Virus record (IMG/VR): IMGVR_UViG_3300026521_000324
Span: 1 to 25,509 of that record
Origin: a virus
Strand: one strand, 5' to 3'
Length of the DNA: 25,509 nucleotides
Both the position numbers and the translations under genes were made by a program. This document shows positions 1 through 7,567 of this stretch, one piece after another; position 1 is the stretch's first letter, and each line of letters begins with the position of its first letter. The notes under the pieces were generated by a model. The model did no database searches. It worked only from the letters and a program-made list of their open reading frames with translations, and had not been told where the DNA came from.

Positions 1-308
1 TCATAATGTGGATTATCGTTTAATAAACTATCCCAGTATTTTGCCATTTTTATAATTTTTTTTACGTTTGGATGCTTACCTACCAAAAATGAAGATAGTG
101 GCCAATGTTCCGGAGCGACTTTTTCAAAAAAATCAAACGGTCCCCATCGAGGATTTCTATATTGTGGATTAAAATTATCCCAACCTTGATTACCAGGAAG
201 CATTCTTTTTATCCAATCATTTGGACTTAAATCAAATTGTTCAAGTACTTTAAAAAATAAAGCGACTTTTGGATTACTTGACCTTATATTTATATCGTCA
301 TTAAACAT
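1..308 (-). CDS. Hypothetical protein, 3' end outside window
   Basis: The first 102 codons of a gene that runs off the left edge of the window. It starts MFNDDINIRSSNPKVALFF and continues in frame without a stop to base 1. The ATG at 306-308 follows an SD-like AAGGAAAG which overlaps the end of the preceding phosphoesterase gene, so the two are probably co-transcribed. The visible part is rich in Trp, Pro and Asn, with runs such as PQYRNPRWGPFDFF, and looks like a soluble protein. I recognise no family. Confidence 0.7.
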   Translation of the reverse strand, partial: MFNDDINIRSSNPKVALFFKVLEQFDLSPNDWIKRMLPGNQGWDNFNPQYRNPRWGPFDFFEKVAPEHWPLSSFLVGKHPNVKKIIKMAKYWDSLLNDNPHY

Positions 309-316
309 ATCTTTCC

Positions 317-1222
317 TTATATATTAAAATAATTTCGTTTAAGAAATTTTAGAAAAGCTTCTAAATATTCGATTTGTAATTTTTCTCCTCTTGGGGAACC
401 ACCGATACTTTTATGACCACCAGCTTTTTTACCAAAGAATGATTGCAGTGGTTCTATAACTCCATTTTGTCCAAAATATTTTTTAGCAAGTTCCTCATTT
501 TGACAAGCCAATGTAATACTATTACTACCGGTATTATACTGTAATATCATATCGTACACCAAACCATTATTTAAATAACGATCGGTTACCGAAGTATTAC
601 TAATATAGGTTACTAGTATTTTCGGAATACACAACTCAATTTCGGTAATATCTTTTAAAAAATCGTTTTCGTTAATTCCTTGTAAAAGATATTTTTTAAT
701 ATCTTCTGGAACACCAAGAATAATATAATCCCTAATACGAAGTATTAATTTATGAATATCTTTTGATAAACTATTTGGATTAATTTTCCAAAAATTAATT
801 AGACTAGTAATTGCTAAAAGTTTAATATGATTAGGATTATTATAATCAAGTACTTCATTTTTAAATTTATAAAATCCATTTATATCCAAATAAGCTACTA
901 GTTCGCTAATTTTTCTAGCGGTCTCTGTGTTTTTTAAATAACCACCTGCCCACATAATACCAAATACCGTATCTAAATCAACATGACTAATTATAAAATT
1001 ATTATATTTATAATTAACTGGAGAATAATCATCTGGTATTAATATAGTACTGGCTGGTTTATTATTCGATAATTTTCCATGATGGAGCAGTTCTAGAACT
1101 GCTCCATCTTTCTTACCAAAATAATCGTCCCCATATTCTGTTTCTACTGCCACGACATCGGTCATAGTTTTAGAAAGTTTTACGGCATGTTCATACGTGG
1201 CTCCTAATTTTACTTCAATCAT
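317..1222 (-). CDS. DHH-like phosphoesterase (putative)
   Basis: 301 residues. The segment SHVDLDTVFG (residues 79-88) resembles the H-x-D-x-D metal motif of DHH-superfamily phosphoesterases. The C-terminal GGHKSIGGSPRGE (from residue 268) resembles the GGH-x-x-x-x-G signature of the DHHA1 substrate-binding domain. Known relatives cleave phosphodiester bonds in short oligonucleotides, cyclic dinucleotides or single-stranded DNA using Mn/Mg. The order of the two motifs (metal site early, GGH near the C terminus) and the total length fit a compact DHH-DHHA1 protein. I could not place a full canonical DHH triad in the middle, so the family is inferred and catalytic activity is uncertain. It follows the 399-residue protein with a 19-base gap and an SD (AAAGGAGACTTC) before ATG. 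Its coding region contains a perfect 28-bp palindrome. Confidence 0.6.
   Translation of the reverse strand: MIEVKLGATYEHAVKLSKTMTDVVAVETEYGDDYFGKKDGAVLELLHHGKLSNNKPASTILIPDDYSPVNYKYNNFIISHVDLDTVFGIMWAGGYLKNTETARKISELVAYLDINGFYKFKNEVLDYNNPNHIKLLAITSLINFWKINPNSLSKDIHKLILRIRDYIILGVPEDIKKYLLQGINENDFLKDITEIELCIPKILVTYISNTSVTDRYLNNGLVYDMILQYNTGSNSITLACQNEELAKKYFGQNGVIEPLQSFFGKKAGGHKSIGGSPRGEKLQIEYLEAFLKFLKRNYFNI
1081..1108. repeat. Perfect 28-bp palindrome inside the DHH-like gene
   Basis: Two 14-base arms (left arm GATGGAGCAGTTCT) meet with no spacer and form a perfect inverted repeat. It occupies codons 39-48 of the DHH-like gene and is noticeably richer in G+C than its surroundings. It does not extend beyond 28 bases, because both flanking bases are T. 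In RNA it would have to open a few central pairs to form a loop. It could be a protein-binding site or an RNA hairpin, or it could be chance coding constraint. Confidence 0.85.
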
Positions 1223-1241
1223 GAAGTCTCCTTTATTTAAC

Positions 1242-2441
1242 TTAAGCTACTTCATTTTGATCGTCCGAACCATTTTGATTCTCCAAATAATCAAAGATTT
1301 TAAAATCTTCTTTTTTTAAAGTAATGTTCTCCGGAAGATGATCTAAAATTTCCGGATAAATTAGAAACGCGCCGTTGATAAAATCAAAGATTTTGTTTTT
1401 GAATTCATCATTTTTGATAAATGCTTCTAGTATCTCTTTTGAAAATTCTAAATTTTCAGCTGTTTCGTAATCTTTAGATTCGAATACTTCTAGTTCGAAT
1501 TCCTCCGGTACTTCATCTATTACCATATTTTCAGTACTTCTTGCGCTTTCGTTTCTTACTTTAAGATCAACTCTTTTAAAATCTTCAGATAGTAATCTAA
1601 TTTTTACAACATTTGTACTTTGCTCCATTTCCCCATCTTCGTTTTGTACTTCGGTTGTAATTTTTTTAAGAAACACATACTCTCCAAAAGCAATATATGA
1701 ATCAAAATCAAATACAACATTATCAAAAGTTTGGTTTTTATAGATTAAATCATAACTTCTTTCGTATTTAATAGTAATGCTTTTATAAGCGAATGCAATT
1801 TTTACAAGACCAACTATAATATTGATCAATGCTTGTTTATTATCCTTAAAACTTTTAAGAAGAATACTCGCATTGTTTTTATCAATAACATAAAAGAAGT
1901 TTTTGATTTCTGTAATATCCTGTTGAATATTTAAAAGATATTTTTGAGCTTTAAAAATACTCATGTATGAATTGCCGGAAATTTTAGCTGGCTGAACCTT
2001 AGATGTAAGTAAGTTGTTAACCATAACTGAATTGCGCGGTGGTTTAATACGGCTAATGTTGATGCGTTTTACCGCTTCTAGAATTCTTGGTGTGAGTTCT
2101 CCAAATGGTCTTAAATACTGACCCATCTCTTGAATTTTTGCTTTACCCCTTTCGCGGTTTTGGAATAAGGAAATACTTTCATCGTAAGTATAGATATCCC
2201 TTTCAAAATCCCTAATCTTATTGATAATCTCTTCTTCCGAAATACTTACTTGCTGTGGTTCAGCGTAATCTTGTACATCATCTTCTCTTGTTAAACCGAC
2301 AGAATCATTTGTTGTTAAACTAGTTCTAATTGCTGGTCTTGGATCTTCCGCAGTAGTTTGAATAATGCGTTGTCCAATATTGATTTCCGCTTCGTTTGCT
2401 GGTACTTCTCTCGTTTCGTTTTCTGTTGTTAATGTAGACAT
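1242..2441 (-). CDS. Hypothetical acidic protein, 399 aa
   Basis: I do not recognise a family. The N-terminal ~75 residues are Thr/Glu/Asn-rich and look disordered (MSTLTTENETREVPANEAE...). The middle (about 75-260) has amphipathic helices with many Lys/Arg. The C terminus is strongly acidic and ends ...NQNGSDDQNEVA. There is no signal peptide or membrane segment. The ATG follows a good SD (AAAAGGAGACATATA). The gene sits downstream of the RNAP beta C-terminal gene but is separated from it by about 155 bases with several hairpins, so it probably has its own expression control, perhaps strong as for an abundant product. A virion or DNA-associated protein, or a polymerase accessory subunit, are guesses the sequence does not settle. 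Confidence 0.8.
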   Translation of the reverse strand: MSTLTTENETREVPANEAEINIGQRIIQTTAEDPRPAIRTSLTTNDSVGLTREDDVQDYAEPQQVSISEEEIINKIRDFERDIYTYDESISLFQNRERGKAKIQEMGQYLRPFGELTPRILEAVKRINISRIKPPRNSVMVNNLLTSKVQPAKISGNSYMSIFKAQKYLLNIQQDITEIKNFFYVIDKNNASILLKSFKDNKQALINIIVGLVKIAFAYKSITIKYERSYDLIYKNQTFDNVVFDFDSYIAFGEYVFLKKITTEVQNEDGEMEQSTNVVKIRLLSEDFKRVDLKVRNESARSTENMVIDEVPEEFELEVFESKDYETAENLEFSKEILEAFIKNDEFKNKIFDFINGAFLIYPEILDHLPENITLKKEDFKIFDYLENQNGSDDQNEVA

Positions 2442-2500
2442 TATATGTCTCCTTTTTTTAATTTAATTTTTATTTTTTACTAAAAATAAAGAAAAAAATA

Positions 2501-2528
2501 ATAAATATAAACCGTGGTTTATATTTAT
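2501..2528 (-). terminator. 13-bp hairpin followed by T-rich run (terminator-like)
   Basis: Perfect 13-base arms (ATAAATATAAACC and its complement) are separated by two bases. On the minus strand the stem is followed directly by TATTTTTTTCTTT, the form of an intrinsic terminator for transcripts leaving the beta C-terminal gene. It lies about 60 bases before the start of the 399-residue gene, so it could instead be a 5' leader stem that stabilises that mRNA. Confidence 0.6.
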
Positions 2529-2548
2529 CTGATATTAAGATATCTATA

Positions 2549-2579
2549 CAATCATGTCCTTATTTTAAAGACAAGATTG
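2549..2579. repeat. Imperfect inverted repeat in intergenic region
   Basis: Arms 2549-2558 and 2570-2579 pair at nine of ten positions around an 11-base AT spacer. It lies between the hairpin at 2581-2600 and the terminator-like hairpin at 2501-2528. A further small palindrome (GATAT-TAAG-ATATC, 2531-2544) is next to it. An operator or promoter site is possible. No clear sigma70-type promoter was found here. Confidence 0.5.
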
Positions 2580-2580
2580 G

Positions 2581-2600
2581 TAAAGGGCTTCGGCCCTTTA
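2581..2600. terminator. 8-bp GC-rich hairpin overlapping the beta C-terminal stop codon
   Basis: TAAAGGGC and its perfect complement flank a four-base loop that reads TTCG on the plus strand and CGAA on the minus strand. The arm at 2593-2600 includes the TAA stop of the RNAP beta C-terminal gene (2598-2600). On the minus strand the stem is followed by CCAATCTTG rather than a clean T run, so termination there would be weak. Read from the plus strand, it carries the extra-stable C(UUCG)G tetraloop. Function undecided. Confidence 0.5.
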
Positions 2601-4613
2601 CGTAAATTCCATACCAATCATTCTTAATGCAGTGTTAATAGTTTTCTTAGTAACACTTTGATATTTTTGCTTCATATTATATTTGCCATCTTTAATAATT
2701 TTCATTAAGAAAGTTTCCTTATCTTCTTGAGAATCTGATTTAAAAGTATATAATTCTTTTAGTACTGCGTTATTATGTCGGTGCGAAAATAACGAAGCGG
2801 TACTTTGCCAACTTAAATGTTGTCCACCTTCTGCTTTTCTACCCTTAGCTGGTTGACCAGTATTTTTACTATAATTGTTTGCAAAAGATACTGAATTGTA
2901 TTTAGAATTGCTGGTATGGTATAATTTAATTAAGTAATTTTCGCCATACTGCAATTTAGCCTTCGTTTCGTAATAACTTTTAATATCATTCTTTCTAAAA
3001 ATAGTATTTTCCAAATTTAAGAAAGCTCTTAGATAAGTAGTAAATGCTCCAGTAAAAGTAATGTCCTTTTTAGAAGTTAAATTAACATTAAATGTTGATT
3101 CGTACTTATTCATTTTTTTCATAAATTCATAGTAAGGAATATTGGCAAAATTACTAAAAAATAAATATAAACCATTTTTATCAATATCATCCAGTACCGG
3201 ACTAATGGTTTCATTACTAGATAGTAAATTCATTATAGTGTTGTAATATTCTGGATCCGTATCTTTAATAAAAAGTTCCGCCACTAAATGAAGCTTTTCT
3301 ATTCTTAAAACATTATCAGATTTTTCGATATCTCTAATAATTTTACTTAAATTTAATTCATAAATACTTCCCCAGTTATTACGACCAAATATACCAAGAG
3401 AGTTAAAAACAACATCAAATGGTTTTTCAGTATCTGGATTTTTAGGCATAAGTTCATCCGGAACTATTAAAGCAACCGTTCCCTTACCCGCATAAAGATT
3501 ACTAAATTTATCACCTTTGGTTGTTCCAGTAGTATACGAGATATCTAGTTCTACTATATAATCTAAAAATTCAGGATCCACTGAGTACTGTAATTGAAAT
3601 TCTTCTATTAAGTTTTTACTTGGATTTTTCATTTGAAAATATTGTGATTCTATACCATCGATGTATTCTTCAACGTCTTCTTCTTTTAAACCAAGAGATA
3701 AGAATTTCAATCGAAGACTTTCAATATCTTTAAGTTGAATATTATAATAATATTCTAATTCTGTTATTAATTCTGAAGTATAAAAATAATCTTTTCTTTT
3801 CTCGTCAAATGATTTATCCGTTAATTTATGAACTTTAATTCTCTCAACTTTTCCATTTTTAATACCTTCTACTCCCTTAGTATAATACTTGGATTCGGTA
3901 CTCTCATCAATATTGATTAATTCGGTTAGGAAGAAATCTTCCATATCAATATTATAATATTTAGCGATTTTATCCGTATCGTCTAAAGTTTCTCCAAGTA
4001 ATGGAAAATAGGATTCACTTTTTTTATTTTTAATAAATTTCATAAATTTTGTAATCGGTATAAAAATCTTTTCACTGTATTCGATTTCGGTTTTCTTAGC
4101 AAAGCTTTCTGAAATTGCTATAGCATCATCGGCATTGAAACCGAAAAAAGTACTAAATAATATATCGGCTCTGTACCCAACTCTTGGTAGTTGAGTCTCT
4201 GGGATATAGTTACTATAATCAAAAAGAACGTCTCCTTTTTTAAAAGACATCCCTTCGGTTACACAATACTTAAGAGAAAGACTATTATTAATTAACTTTT
4301 TATACAATGGTATATGTTTTAATTCCATTTTCTTTTCAGTAATATAATAAATAATAAGCAGCTCATCTTTTCTAAAGATAACTATTCCGTCTTCCTCGGC
4401 TATTTCCTGGTACGGTGATTGAATAGCGCTAAGATCTTTATAATTTTTATCAATGATGAATGGTGTTTCGGTTTTTTTCGAAATTACTAATTGTCCCATC
4501 TGTTTATTTTCCATATTGAGTCTCGATGCATCCACGCTGGATGCAAAAGGGCAAAATATTTCAACTGCTGGGCTAAATAAAACTACGTTTTTATCATCTT
4601 GATTATTATTCAT
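2598..4613 (-). CDS. Phage RNA polymerase beta subunit, C-terminal half
   Basis: 671 residues matching the catalytic second half of bacterial RpoB. In order: PFASSVDASRLNMENKQMG (22-40) corresponds to the PFxxHxDANRxLMGxNMQ region. GFNADDAIAIS (158-168) corresponds to GYNFEDSILIS, with the acidic pair kept as Asp-Asp. GDKFSNLYAGKG (367-378) corresponds to GDKxxxRHGNKG, with both active-centre lysines. Residues 406-415 (LGIFGRNNWG) match LGVPSRMNIG. QPAKGRKAEGGQHLSW (587-602) matches the QPLGGKAQFGGQRFGEME switch/clamp region. It must assemble with the beta N-terminal piece encoded at 7564-8763 and the two beta' pieces. Split beta chains are known in phiKZ/AR9-type phages. Whether this is the virion or the non-virion enzyme cannot be told from sequence alone. 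Start ATG follows AAAAGGAATATAG. Confidence 0.95.
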   Translation of the reverse strand: MNNNQDDKNVVLFSPAVEIFCPFASSVDASRLNMENKQMGQLVISKKTETPFIIDKNYKDLSAIQSPYQEIAEEDGIVIFRKDELLIIYYITEKKMELKHIPLYKKLINNSLSLKYCVTEGMSFKKGDVLFDYSNYIPETQLPRVGYRADILFSTFFGFNADDAIAISESFAKKTEIEYSEKIFIPITKFMKFIKNKKSESYFPLLGETLDDTDKIAKYYNIDMEDFFLTELINIDESTESKYYTKGVEGIKNGKVERIKVHKLTDKSFDEKRKDYFYTSELITELEYYYNIQLKDIESLRLKFLSLGLKEEDVEEYIDGIESQYFQMKNPSKNLIEEFQLQYSVDPEFLDYIVELDISYTTGTTKGDKFSNLYAGKGTVALIVPDELMPKNPDTEKPFDVVFNSLGIFGRNNWGSIYELNLSKIIRDIEKSDNVLRIEKLHLVAELFIKDTDPEYYNTIMNLLSSNETISPVLDDIDKNGLYLFFSNFANIPYYEFMKKMNKYESTFNVNLTSKKDITFTGAFTTYLRAFLNLENTIFRKNDIKSYYETKAKLQYGENYLIKLYHTSNSKYNSVSFANNYSKNTGQPAKGRKAEGGQHLSWQSTASLFSHRHNNAVLKELYTFKSDSQEDKETFLMKIIKDGKYNMKQKYQSVTKKTINTALRMIGMEFT

Positions 4614-4645
4614 CTATATTCCTTTTAATATTATATTGTGTTATC

Positions 4646-6199
4646 TTAACCAATATTTTTTTCATGTAATGCTTTTCTTAAATCTTCTCTTAATTTATGA
4701 ATTAATTTAAAAGAATTTCTAGAGTCCATGATTTTATTTAAATCATCTGCTTGATCTTTATCATCTCTAAATGTAATAAATCGTGGATGCATCAAACTAT
4801 AATAGTCGTTTTTATCAGATTTGGTAATATCGTTTGCTTCGCCTTCGCAAATTTTACCCAAGTACTTCTCTTGGTTTTCCCAAATCTCTTTTTTAAGATC
4901 TTTATCGATTCCGGATAAATTGGTTTTAACCAAACCATCTTCGGATTCGCAAACCAATGCTCCTAATGTATCTTTTCTCTTACCTTCTTCAAAACCAACC
5001 ACACGTAAATCAAAATCAAAAATATTTTTAAATTTGATACAGTTCGCAGAATGTCCTATCTCGAAAGGAGCTTCCGATATTTTAAAAATAATACCTTCCT
5101 TTCCTTCCTGCAATTGTTTCTCGAAGAAATCAATTATTGTTTCAAAATTGCTTTTTGAAATAGTTTTTGTATTTATTATTTGAAGTAATTCTCCATCATT
5201 AATCTCTTTAAAAGAATTCAAAGCATTTTCCAATCTATAAAATCGAGGTCCGTTATATGGTTGAGAGAAAGTATATGATGGTGAAGTAAGATCCCAAACG
5301 GTATATCTAATCTTTTTTCTCATTTCCGCATCGGAAATACCAAAGACCTTTTTAAATTCGGCTTTATATTTTTTAAATTCTTTTGGATCTTCCTTTTCTT
5401 TAATACTTAATGTAGTTAAAGCTTTAAAAATACCATTTGCTTCTAAACGGTTTGGATATCCATCTACCGTCAGTTCACCATGCAGAGTTACAATATCTTT
5501 TTTTGAAACGAAATTATTTTTCTCCAAAAATATTCTAAAATCTTTGAGTTGGCTCAGAATTTTTTTATCTTGGAACATAATTTCTTTTAATCGCCTACTG
5601 ATAAATTGACCAGTACTTAAATTAGCAAATGCAAATAAGCCATCTGCTTTTTCTTGAACTAATCCAAATGTTTCTCCTTCGCTAATGGTTTCTGTATTTT
5701 GGTATATATTTACCCTATTAATTAAATCTAAAAATCCGTTAAATCCAACTGCTCCCATATACTCGGCAGTTGGAATACACTTTGGAATAACTTGATTAAT
5801 TAATCTAACTCCCAATCCAATATCTAAATCTCTATCTAGAATCATTTTAAGAAATATTTTTGTATTTTGATTACATGAATCGTAAAGTTCTATTAATGCT
5901 TTTTTCCCATTATTTCCTCTTAATTTTTTTACTAAGAATAACTCTTCTATCTTATCCAATAAGGTACCCAAATCGTTTACTGGTACTTTAAAATAATCAT
6001 CCATTAACGCTAACTCTTCTTCTTTTGGATGTGTAATATTAAAAGTTATATATGGACTATAAACATATTGAAAAAATCGGGTAATATTTTTTTTATCTAA
6101 TTTATATAATTGTAATAAAATAGATTTTTTTCCATTAGTACTAGATAAATTTTTAATATCATCCAAATGTTTTATAATAGCTTCTGTTTTTGTATGCAT
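4646..6199 (-). CDS. ATP-dependent DNA ligase
   Basis: 517 residues, close to the size of T4-type ligases. The nucleotidyltransferase motifs are visible: motif I EKADGLF with the AMP-accepting Lys184; motif III TLHGELTVDG (238-247); motif IV EGIIFK (368-373); motif V CIKFKNIFDFDLRVVG (387-402), which leads into an OB-fold C-terminal domain. The N-terminal ~170 residues (FFQYVYSPYITFNI...) resemble the DNA-binding/adenylation-support region of T4 gp30-like ligases. It seals 3'-OH/5'-phosphate nicks, joining Okazaki fragments and repairing DNA. It is flanked by the SSB-like gene upstream and the beta C-terminal gene downstream, in the same direction. SD AAAGGATC precedes ATG. Confidence 0.95.
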   Translation of the reverse strand: MHTKTEAIIKHLDDIKNLSSTNGKKSILLQLYKLDKKNITRFFQYVYSPYITFNITHPKEEELALMDDYFKVPVNDLGTLLDKIEELFLVKKLRGNNGKKALIELYDSCNQNTKIFLKMILDRDLDIGLGVRLINQVIPKCIPTAEYMGAVGFNGFLDLINRVNIYQNTETISEGETFGLVQEKADGLFAFANLSTGQFISRRLKEIMFQDKKILSQLKDFRIFLEKNNFVSKKDIVTLHGELTVDGYPNRLEANGIFKALTTLSIKEKEDPKEFKKYKAEFKKVFGISDAEMRKKIRYTVWDLTSPSYTFSQPYNGPRFYRLENALNSFKEINDGELLQIINTKTISKSNFETIIDFFEKQLQEGKEGIIFKISEAPFEIGHSANCIKFKNIFDFDLRVVGFEEGKRKDTLGALVCESEDGLVKTNLSGIDKDLKKEIWENQEKYLGKICEGEANDITKSDKNDYYSLMHPRFITFRDDKDQADDLNKIMDSRNSFKLIHKLREDLRKALHEKNIG

Positions 6200-6245
6200 C
6201 GTTAAGATCCTTTTTTATTTATTTTATTTAATCCAAAATGATTAG

Positions 6246-6641
6246 TTAGAAAGTTGGTACTGTTGGAATATCTAAATCGTTTACTGGTTCTGGTATTCCA
6301 ATTTGTGGTTGTTGAGTAACCGATTGATTTGTCGGGATTTGTTCCGTTGGTATAATCTCGTTTTCAAATTGAATATCATTTACGGTTAATTGAAATTCAG
6401 TAACTCCATTATACGTATTTTGTGCAAATACTCCAATTAATCCAATAGTTTTACCTTTTAAATTTTCTGGTCCAAAATCTTTAATTTTAGATACTATATC
6501 GGATTTAAAAACTAAAAATTTATAAGTTTGAAAATTTCCAGTCTCGTCTTGTAATCGGATGTAACCAACAGAATATTCTTTATTCTGTTTAGATATATTT
6601 AAATAACACGCAGTTATTTCTCCAGTATATAATTGATTCAT
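6246..6641 (-). CDS. OB-fold, SSB-like protein
   Basis: 131 residues. Residues 1-95 show alternating beta-strand patterning typical of a single OB fold (YTGEITACYLNIS..., YSVGYIRLQDETG, then a glycine-containing strand KGKTIGLIGVFAQ and a last strand EFQLTVNDIQFEN). This is followed by a Gln/Pro/Thr-rich flexible linker and a short tail DLDIPTVPTF that recalls the acidic DDDIPF-type tip by which SSBs recruit partners. Immediately upstream of the ligase gene, so a replication or repair role in binding single-stranded DNA is reasonable. The fold and tail are visible by pattern only. A tRNA-type or primase-type OB protein is an alternative. Confidence 0.6.
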   Translation of the reverse strand: MNQLYTGEITACYLNISKQNKEYSVGYIRLQDETGNFQTYKFLVFKSDIVSKIKDFGPENLKGKTIGLIGVFAQNTYNGVTEFQLTVNDIQFENEIIPTEQIPTNQSVTQQPQIGIPEPVNDLDIPTVPTF

Positions 6642-6642
6642 T

Positions 6643-7029
6643 TTAATTCCTTTCGTTTGTTTTTAAAATTTTATGTATTTGGTTAAGATATCCTATTTTT
6701 TTAATATTTCTTTGGATATCATCCTCGTGTATATAAATCTCTTCGAATAATTGACATGTTTGTTTTATAACATGTTCTTTATACAAATTAATCTTAACAG
6801 ACATATCCAATGGATTTAATTGTATTTTTTCAAATACATTGTTATTAGCTTCGGCTAAGGAAAAATCAATATAAATGTCTTTTGAAGCATCTGAGGTATG
6901 GATCAGATATTCACCTATATACATATATCTCTCTATCTGGTCCAAAGATTCATTTGGATCAAATAAATCGAAATCTAAAAAAGAGTTTATCTTTTCTCGA
7001 GTACTTTGAAAAATATCCAATATATTCAT
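6643..7029 (-). CDS. Hypothetical protein, 128 aa
   Basis: I do not recognise a family. The protein is soluble, acidic at the N terminus (FLDFDLFDPNESLDQIERY) and Lys/Asn-rich at the C terminus (KKIGYLNQIHKILKTNERN), with mostly helical patterning and no Cys pairs. One base separates its stop from the SSB-like start region, and it lies 13 bases after the two-helix membrane protein, so it is firmly in the beta N/ligase operon. The SD AAGGAAT of the SSB-like gene overlaps its last codons. Confidence 0.8.
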   Translation of the reverse strand: MNILDIFQSTREKINSFLDFDLFDPNESLDQIERYMYIGEYLIHTSDASKDIYIDFSLAEANNNVFEKIQLNPLDMSVKINLYKEHVIKQTCQLFEEIYIHEDDIQRNIKKIGYLNQIHKILKTNERN

Positions 7030-7042
7030 TACTTGTATCCAT

Positions 7043-7567
7043 TTATATTTTTATATTTTTTCCAAATTGTTTTTGGTTTACGTACATTTCTCCATCGCTC
7101 GTTATAGTCAAAAATTTATCTTTAAAGAAACATATATTTAAAGTTTCATTATGTGCTTCAAAATACTTAGCCAAATCTGTTCCAGGATTAGTAACTATAT
7201 ATGCTATCACATCGTGTCTATTAAACAAACAATTGTAATTTTTCATTACTAATTTTTTCTCAATTTCGAATAATCTTTTTTGATTTTCTTTAATTGCTTC
7301 CGGTGGCAAATCTTTATAAATATTAATATAATTTATTATTCTTTGTAAACGCTGCCGAGTTTTTTTATTTAATCTTATCATAAATAACAATATCAAACCT
7401 AGAAAACCATCGGTAAGTCCTAGAAAATAATCTTCCTCGTTTTCAGCATTAATTAAAATTAAAGTACTCACCACAAACATATAAAATACCATAAAATAAC
7501 CAAAATTATCAGATGTTATAAATTTTTTAAACTTTTCCCATTTTGTGTTTTTGATCGAATCTATCAT
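7043..7567 (-). CDS. Membrane protein with two N-terminal helices
   Basis: 174 residues. Two hydrophobic helices are visible at about 23-41 (FGYFMVFYMFVVSTLILIN) and 50-66 (GLTDGFLGLILLFMIRL), joined by a short acidic loop (ENEEDYF). Both ends probably face the cytoplasm. The rest is a Lys-rich helical region followed by a small mixed domain (from about residue 110) with no motif I recognise. The ATG overlaps the TGA of the RNAP beta N-terminal gene (ATGA arrangement), so translation is coupled to a polymerase subunit. That is odd for a membrane protein and may only reflect compact packing. Confidence 0.85.
   Translation of the reverse strand: MIDSIKNTKWEKFKKFITSDNFGYFMVFYMFVVSTLILINAENEEDYFLGLTDGFLGLILLFMIRLNKKTRQRLQRIINYINIYKDLPPEAIKENQKRLFEIEKKLVMKNYNCLFNRHDVIAYIVTNPGTDLAKYFEAHNETLNICFFKDKFLTITSDGEMYVNQKQFGKNIKI

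Noticed and set aside
4821-5183. Plus-strand ORF of 120 codons
   Set aside because: Lies wholly antisense to the DNA ligase, whose motifs are convincing. It has no SD and a composition typical of a reverse-frame shadow.
6882-7238. Plus-strand ORF spanning two minus-strand genes
   Set aside because: Crosses the boundary of two SD-led genes; antisense shadow.
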